A stretch of DNA of 64,000 nucleotides from Microbacterium hydrocarbonoxydans (GTDB lineage: Bacteria; Actinomycetota; Actinomycetes; Actinomycetales; Microbacteriaceae): the NCBI RefSeq assembly GCF_023715885.1, contig NZ_JAMBOY010000001.1:620001-684000 (forward strand), read 5' to 3'. The translations under genes were made by a program, and so were the position numbers. Positions 10,116 to 18,007 of the stretch are shown here, piece by piece. The notes beneath the pieces were generated by a model. That model ran no database searches and was not told the DNA's origin. It saw only the letters and a program-made list of their open reading frames with translations. How positions within the stretch are numbered: the first letter of the stretch is position 1; every line of letters starts with the position of its first letter.

Positions 10116-10574
10116 GTGGCGCGGGTACTGGTGACGGGGATGTCGGGGGTCGGGAAGTCGACAATCGTCGAGGCCTTGACGGCTGGAGGAGTGAAGGCCG
10201 TCGACACGGACCTCGAGGAGTGGAAGGTCTCCCGGCACCAGTGGGATCTCGACCGCGTCCGGGCTCTGCTCGATGAGTTCGAGGAGGTCGTCGTCGCGGG
10301 AACCGTCGAGAACCAAGGTCTTCTCTACGACGCCTTCGATCACGTCATCCTCCTGTCCGCACCGACGTCGGTGATGATCGAGCGGATCGCGCGTCGCCAC
10401 GGAAACCCGTACGGCAAGACGGATGCCGAGCGACAGGAGATTCTGGAGTACACCGCGACGGTGGAGCCCCTTCTCCGTGCCACCGCGACGGTAGAACTCG
10501 ACACCACCCGACCACTTTCCGAGACCGTCCGGCATATACGCGACCTCTTGCGCAGTACCCGTCGTTTCACGTGA
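10116..10574 (+). CDS. Small P-loop kinase-like ATPase
   Basis: 152 residues resembling short nucleoside- or shikimate-kinase-like proteins. Walker A GMSGVGKST is at residues 8-16. VDTDLEEW follows at about 29-36, and VVVAGTVENQGLLYDAFDHVILLSAP is the probable second strand, helix and third strand. A lid-like RIARRHGNPYGKTDAER segment follows. The substrate is unknown. The GTG start has no upstream SD but fits a leaderless promoter. Its last codons R-F-T and TGA stop lie inside parS site 3, so the protein end is dictated by the ParB site. Coding status is supported by the intact P-loop fold pattern. Confidence 0.8.
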   Translation: MARVLVTGMSGVGKSTIVEALTAGGVKAVDTDLEEWKVSRHQWDLDRVRALLDEFEEVVVAGTVENQGLLYDAFDHVILLSAPTSVMIERIARRHGNPYGKTDAERQEILEYTATVEPLLRATATVELDTTRPLSETVRHIRDLLRSTRRFT

Positions 10575-10577
10575 AAC
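10564..10577. promoter_or_regulatory. parS site 3 (contains a stop codon)
   Basis: Perfect 14-bp palindrome. The TGA stop of the kinase-like gene (10572-10574) is inside it, so the site is partly coding. Confidence 0.93.
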
Positions 10578-10773
10578 GGCGCGCGTCGTCACGCCTGCGC
10601 GACGGACGGGTGCCCTGGGGTGCGCTCGGCCAATGCCTTCAAGCGCTGACGTGTAGACAGCTGAGTGACCGCGGGAGAGCAGTGCGTACCCGCCACGATC
10701 TGAGCTTGCATTCCGATGCTCACGAGGAGGAGCTGCAGGGTTCACTGCGATGAATCCCGGGGGAGTATCCACC

Positions 10774-10787
10774 GTTTCACGTGAAAC
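10774..10787. promoter_or_regulatory. parS site 4
   Basis: Perfect 14-bp GTTTCACGTGAAAC in the gene-free stretch, 210 nt from site 3. Confidence 0.93.
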
Positions 10788-11329
10788 GCACCTATCGATT
10801 GGTTGTCGTACTCGCGTCAGTCGCTGAAGCCATGTGACCGTTCAACCGTGGGATCATGATCGATCGCGCCAGCTCAGACGGGGATGACAGGGCTGCGCAC
10901 CCGCGGTGGCGCATCCTGTGCGTGCCCCGCGTCCGAGTGACGATGCCATCGAACGAGGCGCCGCCGCGCGGTCTGGATTCGACGAGACCGAGCTGCGTCC
11001 AGAGGGCGCTGTAGGCGGCGCCGGCCGCGTGGCGTCAAGAGTCGCCTTGAGTTGGTCACGGTGGTGCGATCGTGGGCGACTGATGCGTATCCGTTCAGGC
11101 CCTTTTCTCCTCACTTCATCGTTCGCGCGGGATTCGATCCCGGGCAGATCGCGGCGACCCGATGACGATCTCTCGCTCAGAGATCGAGACGACGGTGCGC
11201 TGGTCGCCGACGGTGCCGGGCGTTGCCGGTGTCGGGCGGCTCGATCCTGCCTCCCTGAACATCGCAACTGTGAATCCCGGTCTCGTGGAGCTGACGGCGA
11301 AGCTGGTAAATACGGGCAGGGTATGCGGT

Positions 11330-11343
11330 GTTTCACGTGAAAC
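11330..11343. promoter_or_regulatory. parS site 5
   Basis: Perfect 14-bp GTTTCACGTGAAAC in the gene-free stretch, 556 nt from site 4. Confidence 0.93.
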
Positions 11344-11789
11344 TTCGCTCGCCAATCGCGCGCGTGGCGCCGATCATGCGAGCGCAGTCGACACGGTTCG
11401 ATCGGTTGGCGTCGCGCGGATCGCAAAAACAGGGGAGATGCCTGCCAGGGTCACGGCCGCATGGGAGGTCTTTCCAGATGTGATCGGCGGCTGCGGAGGG
11501 CCAGAGGGGTATCTTCGCGGGGAGAGTCGGATTGGGGACCGCCGGATCGACACGGACGGGATGGTCGGGTAGAGCCGCTCCCATGGGACGGTCGCGCGGA
11601 GACGGCCGTACCAGGAAGGTCGGCGGGGGCAGCCGCACGGGGAGGGCGTAGAAGCAGAGGGTCGGGGCTGAGTCACTCCGGGGACTGTCGGACCTGGACA
11701 GACGGCGCGCTCGGGTTGGGCCGCTCCACGGCAAGACCTCTAGGAACCGCCCAAAGACTGATGCGACGTCGCACACGCCCCACTTGTCC

Positions 11790-11803
11790 GTTTCACGTGA
11801 AAC
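11790..11803. promoter_or_regulatory. parS site 6
   Basis: Perfect 14-bp GTTTCACGTGAAAC, 460 nt from site 5 and 396 nt before site 7. Confidence 0.93.
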
Positions 11804-12153
11804 CTCTGGGACAGGCGGCGTGGCCGTAGGGTTCAGCAAGAACACGAAAGGCGAACACGGTCGCGGGCAGGGCGACGCGTGTAGAGACCGCGGCGATACC
11901 GGAGCACGACACAGGCGCAGGGCCCGGGTCTCGGCCGAATCGGACCACATCGGCTTGGGTCCGGGCCGCGGACCGATTCCACACAGACCGGCCCTGCGGG
12001 GAAGGCCAGCGGCGAGGTGTTGGCATGAATGAGTATCGGAGCCCGCGAAGCTGGTCGAGACTCTACGAACGAACAACCTATCCCTCCCGGCACCACCAGG
12101 ACCCGACCCGCCTCCAGAGCGAGGCCAGCACGAGCAACGTCCGACCGACCGAT

Positions 12154-12159
12154 TAGAGT
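12154..12159 (+). promoter_or_regulatory. Probable -10 of the parAB promoter
   Basis: TAGAGT lies 24 nt before the parA ATG, giving a leader of about 18 nt with AAAGGAG at 12174-12180. parS site 7 covers the start codon downstream, so bound ParB would sit just past the promoter. Confidence 0.5.
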
Positions 12160-12183
12160 GGAAGACGGTCCCGAAAGGAGTGG

Positions 12184-13110
12184 ATGTTTCACGTGAAACA
12201 GTCCGAACAGGCATCGTCGAAGGACTCCTTCGGGATGGATACACCGCTCGCGCGGGAACTCGCAGACCTCTCCGCTCGTCGCCGGGCGCTGGAGAACGTG
12301 CAGGTCGAGTTCTCGGGGGACACCCGCATCTTCACGGTCTCGAACCAGAAGGGTGGAGTCGGAAAGACGACGAGTGCCGTCAACATTGCGTCGGCCCTGG
12401 CAAGCCTCGGCGCCAAGGTGCTCGTCATCGACCTCGACCCGCAGGGCAACGCGTCGACTGCTTTGGGCGTGCCGCACAACGCGGACACGCCCAGCGTCTA
12501 CGACGTTCTCATCGAAGAGTTCCCTCTCGCAGACATCGTGCAGCAGAGCCCGGAGAGCGAGAACCTCTTCTGTGCCCCGAGCACTATCCACCTGGCTGGC
12601 GCCGAGATCGAACTCGTCGCCCAGGTCGCGCGCGAGCATCGGCTGCGCAGAGCGCTTCTCGACTACCTCGAGACGACGAACATGGACTTCGTCATCATCG
12701 ACTGCCCGCCGTCGCTGGGCCTTCTTACGATCAACGCCTTCACCGCGGCGTCCGAGGTATTCATCCCGATCCAATGCGAGTACTACGCGCTGGAAGGGCT
12801 GAGCCAGCTGCTGGGGAGCATCCAGATGATCCAGAAGCACCTGAATCCTGGCCTCCACCTCTCCACGATCCTGCTGACGATGTACGACGGGCGCACGCGT
12901 CTGGCGCAGCAGGTGGCGGATGAGGTGCGCAGTCATTTCCCGTCGCAGGTGCTCGATACCGTCATCCCGCGTTCCGTGCGGGTGTCGGAGGCGCCGAGCT
13001 TCGGGCAGACCGTGATCGCCTACGACGGGCAGTCCGCCGGCGCGATCGCCTATCGTGAAGCCGCAGTCGAGATCGCGTCGCGCGCAGCGGCGCAGAGCAA
13101 GGAGAAATGA
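12184..13110 (+). CDS. parA: Chromosome-partitioning ATPase ParA (Soj)
   Basis: Deviant Walker-type ATPase that forms a gradient on the nucleoid and moves ParB-parS complexes. 308 residues from ATG 12184. A ~50-residue N-terminal extension precedes the deviant Walker A QKGGVGKTTSAVN near residues 59-71. Then come VIDLDPQGNAS (Walker A'), FVIIDCPPSLGLLT (Walker B) and QCEYYALEGLSQL. The start codon overlaps parS 7, so residues 2-6 are encoded by the palindrome. A later ATG at 12235 is possible but lacks the AAAGGAG site. parB follows with a 4-nt overlap. Confidence 0.97.
   Translation: MFHVKQSEQASSKDSFGMDTPLARELADLSARRRALENVQVEFSGDTRIFTVSNQKGGVGKTTSAVNIASALASLGAKVLVIDLDPQGNASTALGVPHNADTPSVYDVLIEEFPLADIVQQSPESENLFCAPSTIHLAGAEIELVAQVAREHRLRRALLDYLETTNMDFVIIDCPPSLGLLTINAFTAASEVFIPIQCEYYALEGLSQLLGSIQMIQKHLNPGLHLSTILLTMYDGRTRLAQQVADEVRSHFPSQVLDTVIPRSVRVSEAPSFGQTVIAYDGQSAGAIAYREAAVEIASRAAAQSKEK
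12186..12199. promoter_or_regulatory. parS site 7 over the parA start codon
   Basis: Perfect 14-bp core, extending to the full 16-bp consensus TGTTTCACGTGAAACA at 12185-12200, the only site of the seven matching all 16 positions. The G of the parA ATG is its first core base. Confidence 0.95.
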
Positions 13111-14075
13111 TGGCGAAGCGCACCGGTTTGGGTCGCGGGATCGGGGCTCTCATCCCCACGGCCGATCAGGCGGAGCGTCCGGTGGACGTGTTCTTCCCTG
13201 GAGCGAGCATTCGCCCAGCGGAGGACACAGCCGCGGAGACGGTCGACACCTCTGACTTGGAGGCCGTTCCCGGCATCCATCTCGTGCAGGTCGACCCGCA
13301 GAAGATCGTGCCGAACCCGCGGCAGCCGCGCACGCACTTCAATCCCGAGGATCTCGCGGAACTCGTGCACAGCGTGCGCGAGTTCGGGGTTCTGCAGCCT
13401 GTCGTCGTCCGCAAGAACAGCGACGGCGACTACGAGCTGATCATGGGGGAGCGGCGCACCCGCGCCGCCCGCGAGGCCGGACTCGACGCGATCCCTGCGA
13501 TCGTCCGTGAGACAGCCGATGAGGACCTGCTCCGTGACGCGCTGCTGGAGAACCTGCACCGCTCGGAGCTGAACCCCCTGGAGGAGGCTTCCGCGTACCA
13601 GCAGCTCCTCGACGACTTCGGCATCACCCAGGAGGAGCTCGCGACCCGCATCGGACGGTCGCGGCCGCAGATCAGCAACACGATCCGCCTCCTCAAGCTC
13701 CCGGTACCGGTGCAGCAGCGCGTCGCCGCCGGCGTGCTCACGGCGGGTCACGCTCGCGCAATCCTCAGCCTCGACTCGCCCGAGGCTATGCAGCGACTGG
13801 CTGACAAGGTCGTGAACGAGGACCTCTCGGTGAGGGCGACGGAGGAGGCCGCGAAGAGCGTTCCGTCGGCACCCGGTCGCTCGGTGAAGCCGACGCCGGG
13901 CGCGCGCCGGGCGTATCTCGACGAGGTCGCCGGCAGCCTCGGCGACCGACTGAATACGCGCGTCAAGATCTCGCTGGGCGCGCGCAAAGGCCAGGTCACG
14001 ATCGATTTCGCTTCAATTCAAGACCTCAACCGCATCCTGGAGGAACTCGGGCAGTCCGGCTACGGCTCGGCGTGA
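13107..14075 (+). CDS. parB: Chromosome-partitioning protein ParB (CTPase)
   Basis: Binds parS, hydrolyses CTP and slides to form the partition complex. 322 residues. The N-terminus begins with the ParA-stimulating basic motif KRTGLGRGIGALIP. The ParB/Srx CTPase fold shows NPRQPRTHF (about residue 65), GERRTRAAREAG (box II), and ENLHRSELNPLEEA (box III). The helix-turn-helix TQEELATRIGRSRPQISNTI comes next, then a C-terminal dimerisation region. ATG 13107 and ATG 13110 are adjacent; the first overlaps parA by 4 nt. All known functional boxes are present, so it should read the seven parS sites. Confidence 0.97.
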   Translation: MMAKRTGLGRGIGALIPTADQAERPVDVFFPGASIRPAEDTAAETVDTSDLEAVPGIHLVQVDPQKIVPNPRQPRTHFNPEDLAELVHSVREFGVLQPVVVRKNSDGDYELIMGERRTRAAREAGLDAIPAIVRETADEDLLRDALLENLHRSELNPLEEASAYQQLLDDFGITQEELATRIGRSRPQISNTIRLLKLPVPVQQRVAAGVLTAGHARAILSLDSPEAMQRLADKVVNEDLSVRATEEAAKSVPSAPGRSVKPTPGARRAYLDEVAGSLGDRLNTRVKISLGARKGQVTIDFASIQDLNRILEELGQSGYGSA

Positions 14076-14138
14076 TGCCGCTCCGCTGAGGCGGGCGTCC
14101 TCTAGACTCGCGTCATCGTGAGGATGAGGGGGACGACA

Positions 14139-15587
14139 ATGTCCACAGCGCAGAATCCGGCCGGCATCCAACGCCGGGTGATCGCAGTCAGCATCGCGGC
14201 AGCCCTCGGCGGCTTCCTCTTCGGCTTCGATACGGCCGTGATCAACGGAGCAGTGGATGCTCTGGCGGGAACCGTGTCGGGATTCGACCTCAACGTCGGC
14301 CTCAAGGGGTTCGCGGTGTCGTCGGCGCTCATCGGCTGCGCGGTCGGCGCCTGGTTCGCAGGGCCCATCGCGAACAAGCGCGGGCGCATCCCCGTCATGG
14401 TCGTCGCCGCGGCGATGTTCTTCATCTCGGCGATCGGCTCGGGTCTGGCGTTCAGCGTCGTCGACCTCATCATCTGGCGGGTGATCGGCGGTCTCGGCGT
14501 GGGCGCGGCATCCGTCATCGCCCCCGCATACATCGCCGAGGTCTCGCCGGCGGCGATCCGAGGACGACTCGGGTCGCTGCAGCAGCTCGCGATCGTGACC
14601 GGTATCTTCGCCGCGCTGCTGTCCGACGCGCTGCTCGCCGGCATCGCCGGTCAGGCCGACCAGCCGCTGTGGGGACTCACGGCCTGGCGGTGGATGTTCA
14701 TGGTCGCGGCGATCCCCGCCCTCGTCTACGGTCTCGTGTCGCTCCGACTCCCCGAATCTCCGCGATATCTCGTGCGCAAGGGCGAGATCGACAGGGCATC
14801 CGAAGTCCTGCAGACCGTCACCGGAACCGTCGACGTCGACGCCAAGATCAAGGAGATCACGGGCACGATCGACACCGAGAAGTCGGAGTCGCTGCGTGAT
14901 CTGCGCGGCAGCCGCCTCGGGCTGAAGCCGATCGTGTGGGTCGGCATCCTGTTGTCGGTGTTCCAGCAGTTCGTCGGCATCAACGTGATCTTCTACTACT
15001 CGACGACGCTGTGGCAGTCGGTCGGATTCGACGAGTCCAGCGCCCTCCTCACCTCGGTGATCACGTCGGTGACGAACATCGTCGTGACGATCGTGGCGAT
15101 CCTGCTGGTCGACAAGGTCGGCCGCCGGATCATGCTGCTCGTCGGGTCGGTGGGGATGACCGTGACCCTCGGCCTCATGGCGGTGGCGTTCTCGTTCGGC
15201 ACCCTGAACGCCGAGGGGACGGCGACCCTGCCCGACCCGTGGGCGACGGTGGCGCTGATCTGCGCGAACGGCTTCGTGGTGTTCTTCGGCGCGACGTGGG
15301 GTCCGCTGGTCTGGGTGCTCCTCGGAGAGATCTTCCCGAACTCCATCCGCGCGGGCGCCCTCGCGGTCGCTGCAGCGGCGCAGTGGGCGGCGAACTTCTT
15401 CATCTCCACGACGTTCCCGGCCTTCGCCGAAATCGGCCTGACGTTCGCCTACGGCTTCTACGCGTTCTTCGCGCTGCTGTCGTTCTTCTTCGTCTACTTC
15501 AAGGTCCCCGAGACGAAGGGCCGCGAGCTCGAGGAGATGTCGGACGAACTGGTCGTCGAGCGCCGAGGACGTCGCCAGCGGACGTAG
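14139..15587 (+). CDS. Sugar porter family MFS transporter
   Basis: Twelve-segment membrane transporter of the sugar porter family (XylE/GalP/IolT-like), probably a proton-sugar or proton-polyol symporter. 482 residues from ATG 14139, 6 nt after GAGGGGG; the in-frame GTG at 14118 is weaker. Diagnostic motifs: GGFLFGFDTAVINGA in TM1, RGRLGSLQQL in the first half, PESPRYLVRKGE before the central loop, QQFVGINVIFYYS in TM7, and PETKGRELEEM at the C-terminus. The exact sugar cannot be told. A TAGACT box at 14103-14108 is a likely -10. It sits where mycobacteria carry cwlM. Confidence 0.93.
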   Translation: MSTAQNPAGIQRRVIAVSIAAALGGFLFGFDTAVINGAVDALAGTVSGFDLNVGLKGFAVSSALIGCAVGAWFAGPIANKRGRIPVMVVAAAMFFISAIGSGLAFSVVDLIIWRVIGGLGVGAASVIAPAYIAEVSPAAIRGRLGSLQQLAIVTGIFAALLSDALLAGIAGQADQPLWGLTAWRWMFMVAAIPALVYGLVSLRLPESPRYLVRKGEIDRASEVLQTVTGTVDVDAKIKEITGTIDTEKSESLRDLRGSRLGLKPIVWVGILLSVFQQFVGINVIFYYSTTLWQSVGFDESSALLTSVITSVTNIVVTIVAILLVDKVGRRIMLLVGSVGMTVTLGLMAVAFSFGTLNAEGTATLPDPWATVALICANGFVVFFGATWGPLVWVLLGEIFPNSIRAGALAVAAAAQWAANFFISTTFPAFAEIGLTFAYGFYAFFALLSFFFVYFKVPETKGRELEEMSDELVVERRGRRQRT

Positions 15588-15596
15588 GCTGGAAGC

Positions 15597-15932
15597 ATGA
15601 CCGAGTCCGTTCCCCGCCGCGCCAGCCTCGAAGTGCTGCGCGCCGAAGCGTCGGACGAGCTCGCCGTGCTCATCCAGGAGCGCCTTTTGGGCGGTGAAGA
15701 CCCGTGGGAGTTCATGGAGGAGCTTCCCAGCGTCGATGAGCTCGTCGTCTACCTGCTGCGCGCCGACAACATCACCGCGAACGACGGCGTGCGGCCGAAC
15801 GAGGCTCGTCACTACCGCGTGCTGCGCCAGATCGCGCTGGAGTACCCTGAGCTCACGCCGGCCGTGTGGGGACTTCTCGACGAGAAGCAGCGTCACCGCC
15901 GCTGGGATCCCACGATCGCGGACGCGTCCTGA
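15597..15932 (+). CDS. Conserved hypothetical protein (111 residues)
   Basis: Not recognised. A small acidic, apparently all-helical cytoplasmic protein with no signal peptide or membrane segment. Notable stretches are ASDELAVLIQERLLGGEDPWEFMEE, read in pieces, and VVYLLRADNITANDGVRPNEARHYRVLRQI. It begins with ATG exactly 6 nt after TAGGCT (15585-15590), the clearest leaderless signature of the window. It lies between the sugar porter and a GrpB-family gene and probably has its own promoter. Confidence 0.8.
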   Translation: MTESVPRRASLEVLRAEASDELAVLIQERLLGGEDPWEFMEELPSVDELVVYLLRADNITANDGVRPNEARHYRVLRQIALEYPELTPAVWGLLDEKQRHRRWDPTIADAS

Positions 15933-15951
15933 CGTCCCCCTGACAGCGCAT

Positions 15952-16497
15952 ATGCCGCGGATGCTGGTCGCCTACGACCCTGCCTGGCCCTCGCTGTTCG
16001 AGGCGCTGGCCGACGGCATCCGCTCTGCCGCCGATCCCCAATGGGTCATCGAGCACATCGGATCAACCGCTGTACCGGGTATGCGGGCGAAGCCGGTCAT
16101 CGATCTGGCGATTCGTGTGCGCGATCACGACGACTTCGAGGCACACAGACCGGCGCTCGAGGCGGCTCGGTGGGCGCTCGGAAGTTCGGTCACGACACAC
16201 CCTGTCATGGTGCGGAAGAGCGACGGCATCCGCTCCGCCATCGCCCACTTCTTCACCGCGGCGGAGTGGGAGACGGTCAACCAGCGGATCCTCCGTGACT
16301 GGCTCCGCGAGCACCCGACGGATGCTGCGCGCTATGCGCATGCCAAGTGCGATGCCGTCGCTGCAGCTGCCCGGGGTACCGCGTCGTACAACGCCGCCAA
16401 GACGCAGGTGATCCAGGAACTCGTCGATGCCGCGCGCCACGCGCGCGGCTTGCCGGCCGTACCGGTGTCGGACAAACGCCGCGACGAGCGAAAATGA
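15952..16497 (+). CDS. GrpB family protein (UPF0157, nucleotidyltransferase-like)
   Basis: 181 residues with the GrpB/UPF0157 hallmark HIGSTAVPGMRAKPVIDLAI near residues 31-50, a nucleotidyltransferase-like core of unknown substrate. Also typical are NQRILRDWLREHP and YAHAKCDAV. The ATG at 15952 begins MPRMLVAYDPAWP, matching where family members start (YDPxWP). No good ribosome site precedes it, so the start is slightly uncertain. The gene ends 51 nt before the convergent trxA, with a shared terminator between. Confidence 0.9.
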   Translation: MPRMLVAYDPAWPSLFEALADGIRSAADPQWVIEHIGSTAVPGMRAKPVIDLAIRVRDHDDFEAHRPALEAARWALGSSVTTHPVMVRKSDGIRSAIAHFFTAAEWETVNQRILRDWLREHPTDAARYAHAKCDAVAAAARGTASYNAAKTQVIQELVDAARHARGLPAVPVSDKRRDERK

Positions 16498-16499
16498 CG

Positions 16500-16531
16500 A
16501 CGGGCCGCCACCCGGAAGGGTGACGGCCCGT
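16500..16531. terminator. Bidirectional terminator between grpB-like gene and trxA
   Basis: Arms 16500-16513 and 16518-16531 pair at 13 of 14 positions around a GGAA loop. The hairpin sits between converging genes and can end transcription from both sides. Confidence 0.8.
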
Positions 16532-16548
16532 GAGGTCGTGACGGCGGA

Positions 16549-16872
16549 TCAGCCGATGAAAGCGGCGAGATCCTGCTCGAGAGCGAACTTCGGCTTCGCG
16601 CCGATGATGGTCGTCTTGACCTCACCGCCCTGGAACACCTTCATAGCCGGGATCGACGTGATCTGGTACTGCATCGCCAGCTGCGGGTTCTCGTCCACGT
16701 TCAGCTTGAGGATGGTGATCTTGTCGGGGTTGTCGGACTGGATCTCGTCCAGAACCGGCGAGACCATGCGACACGGTCCGCACCACTCGGCCCAGAAGTC
16801 CACCAGCACGGGACCTTCGGCCTGAAGGACGTCCTGCTCCCAGGTCGCCTGGCTCGTAGCCTTTGCACTCAT
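16549..16872 (-). CDS. trxA: Thioredoxin
   Basis: 107-residue cytoplasmic disulfide reductase. The active site WCGPCR is at residues 30-35, preceded by VLVDFWAEW. The cis-proline loop TSIPAMKVFQGG and the conserved Asp in the LVDF strand are present, so all key residues are intact. ATG 16872 follows AAGGAGA at good spacing. It lies 67 nt downstream of trxB in the same direction and is the likely electron acceptor of that enzyme. Confidence 0.97.
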   Translation of the reverse strand: MSAKATSQATWEQDVLQAEGPVLVDFWAEWCGPCRMVSPVLDEIQSDNPDKITILKLNVDENPQLAMQYQITSIPAMKVFQGGEVKTTIIGAKPKFALEQDLAAFIG

Positions 16873-16939
16873 CAGAGTTCTCCTTGATTCGAGGTTCGCC
16901 TGCTACAACAGCGGGCGAGGTGAAAGTGTTCCCGACCGC

Positions 16940-17914
16940 TCAGGCCGTGATGATCTCCGCCGCCTCGGCGGCCGGAACCTCGACCGAGGCGTCATCGAAA
17001 TCCGCGAGGAAGTGCTCGGCGTCGAGAGCCGCGACCGTGCCCGACCCGGCAGCGGTGATGGCCTGACGGTAGGTCGGGTCGATCACATCGCCGGCGGCGA
17101 AGACACCGGGGACCGAGGTCTTCGACGAACGGCCGTCGACCCAGATCGTGCCCTCGGGCGTGAGATCGAGCTTCTCGTGCACCAGGTGGGTGCGCGGGTC
17201 GTTGCCGATCGCGATGAACAGACCGTCGAGCGCGAGATCGCTCAGAGTGCCGTCGACCGTGTTGCGCAGCTGCACACCGGCGACCGAGTCGCCGCCGAGG
17301 ATCTCGACGACCTCGCTGTTCCACACGAATTCGATCTTCTCGTTCGCGAACGCGCGCTCCTGCATGATCTTCGAGGCGCGCAGCGAGTCCTTGCGGTGGA
17401 TGACGTAGACCTTGTCGGCGAAGCGGGTGAGGAAGGTGGCCTCCTCCATCGCCGAGTCACCGCCGCCGACCACGGCGATCGTCTTCTCGCGGAAGAAGAA
17501 GCCGTCGCAGGTGGCGCACCAGGAGACGCCGTAGCCCGAGAGGCGCTCCTCGCCCTCGATGCCGAGCTTGCGGTACGCGGAGCCGGTGGCATAGATGAGC
17601 GAGCGGGTCTCGTGGGTCGCGCCGCTGCCGAGCGTGACCTTCTTGACGGGTCCGGCGAGGTCGAGCTCGGTGACGTCGTCGTAGACGACCTCGGTACCGA
17701 ACTTCTCGGCCTGCTCCTGGAACTTCGCCATGAGCTCGGGGCCCTGGATGCCCTCGGGGAAGCCGGGGTAGTTCTCGACCTCCGTGGTGTTCATCAGCTC
17801 GCCGCCGACCTCGACCGAGCTCGCGATGAGCAGGGGCTTGAGGTTCGCGCGCGCCGCGTAGATGGCGGCGGTGAATCCGGCGGGGCCGGAGCCGATGATG
17901 ATGACCTGACGCAT
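16940..17914 (-). CDS. trxB: Thioredoxin-disulfide reductase
   Basis: FAD- and NADPH-dependent flavoenzyme that reduces thioredoxin. 324 residues from ATG 17914 (MRQVIIIGSGPAGFTAAIY), following GGAGAGC. The FAD site GSGPAG is at residues 8-13, the redox motif CATC at 133-136, the NADPH site VVGGGDSA near 148-155, and the C-terminal FAD motif FAAGDVIDPTYRQAITAAGSG near 280-300. The in-frame extension to 17974 lies before the flavin fold and is not conserved. The pair with trxA and the proximity to murJ match the actinobacterial origin region. Confidence 0.98.
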   Translation of the reverse strand: MRQVIIIGSGPAGFTAAIYAARANLKPLLIASSVEVGGELMNTTEVENYPGFPEGIQGPELMAKFQEQAEKFGTEVVYDDVTELDLAGPVKKVTLGSGATHETRSLIYATGSAYRKLGIEGEERLSGYGVSWCATCDGFFFREKTIAVVGGGDSAMEEATFLTRFADKVYVIHRKDSLRASKIMQERAFANEKIEFVWNSEVVEILGGDSVAGVQLRNTVDGTLSDLALDGLFIAIGNDPRTHLVHEKLDLTPEGTIWVDGRSSKTSVPGVFAAGDVIDPTYRQAITAAGSGTVAALDAEHFLADFDDASVEVPAAEAAEIITA

Positions 17915-18007
17915 GTGCTCTCCGTGATCGAGGCGTTGCAGAGACGTCGGTGGACGCTCGACTGGTTCAACCAATGGTAACCGTGCGGCATTCCCTCGTG
18001 CGGGGGC

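Larger units (their letters stand above)
10575..12183. other. 1.6-kb gene-free stretch carrying parS sites
   Basis: No frame of either strand gives a convincing protein. The open frames here are short or low-complexity, rich in R, P, S and G, and several read through parS as FHVK or VSRET, so their apparent conservation is only the parS sequence. It contains parS 4-6, is flanked by parS 3 and 7, and ends with the parA promoter. No tRNA, rRNA or clear small RNA structure was recognised. Probably a dedicated segregation (centromere-like) region or an eroded locus. Confidence 0.6.

Noticed and set aside
10854..11426. Open frame in the parS region, with others at 11162-11572 and 11333-12244
   Set aside because: Low-complexity R/P/S frames without motifs or ribosome sites; some read parS as FHVK or VSRET, which imitates conservation.
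14013..15896. Long minus-strand open frame opposite the sugar porter
   Set aside because: Composition is R/D/H-rich with no motifs. The plus strand has a complete transporter with all signatures and a good ribosome site.
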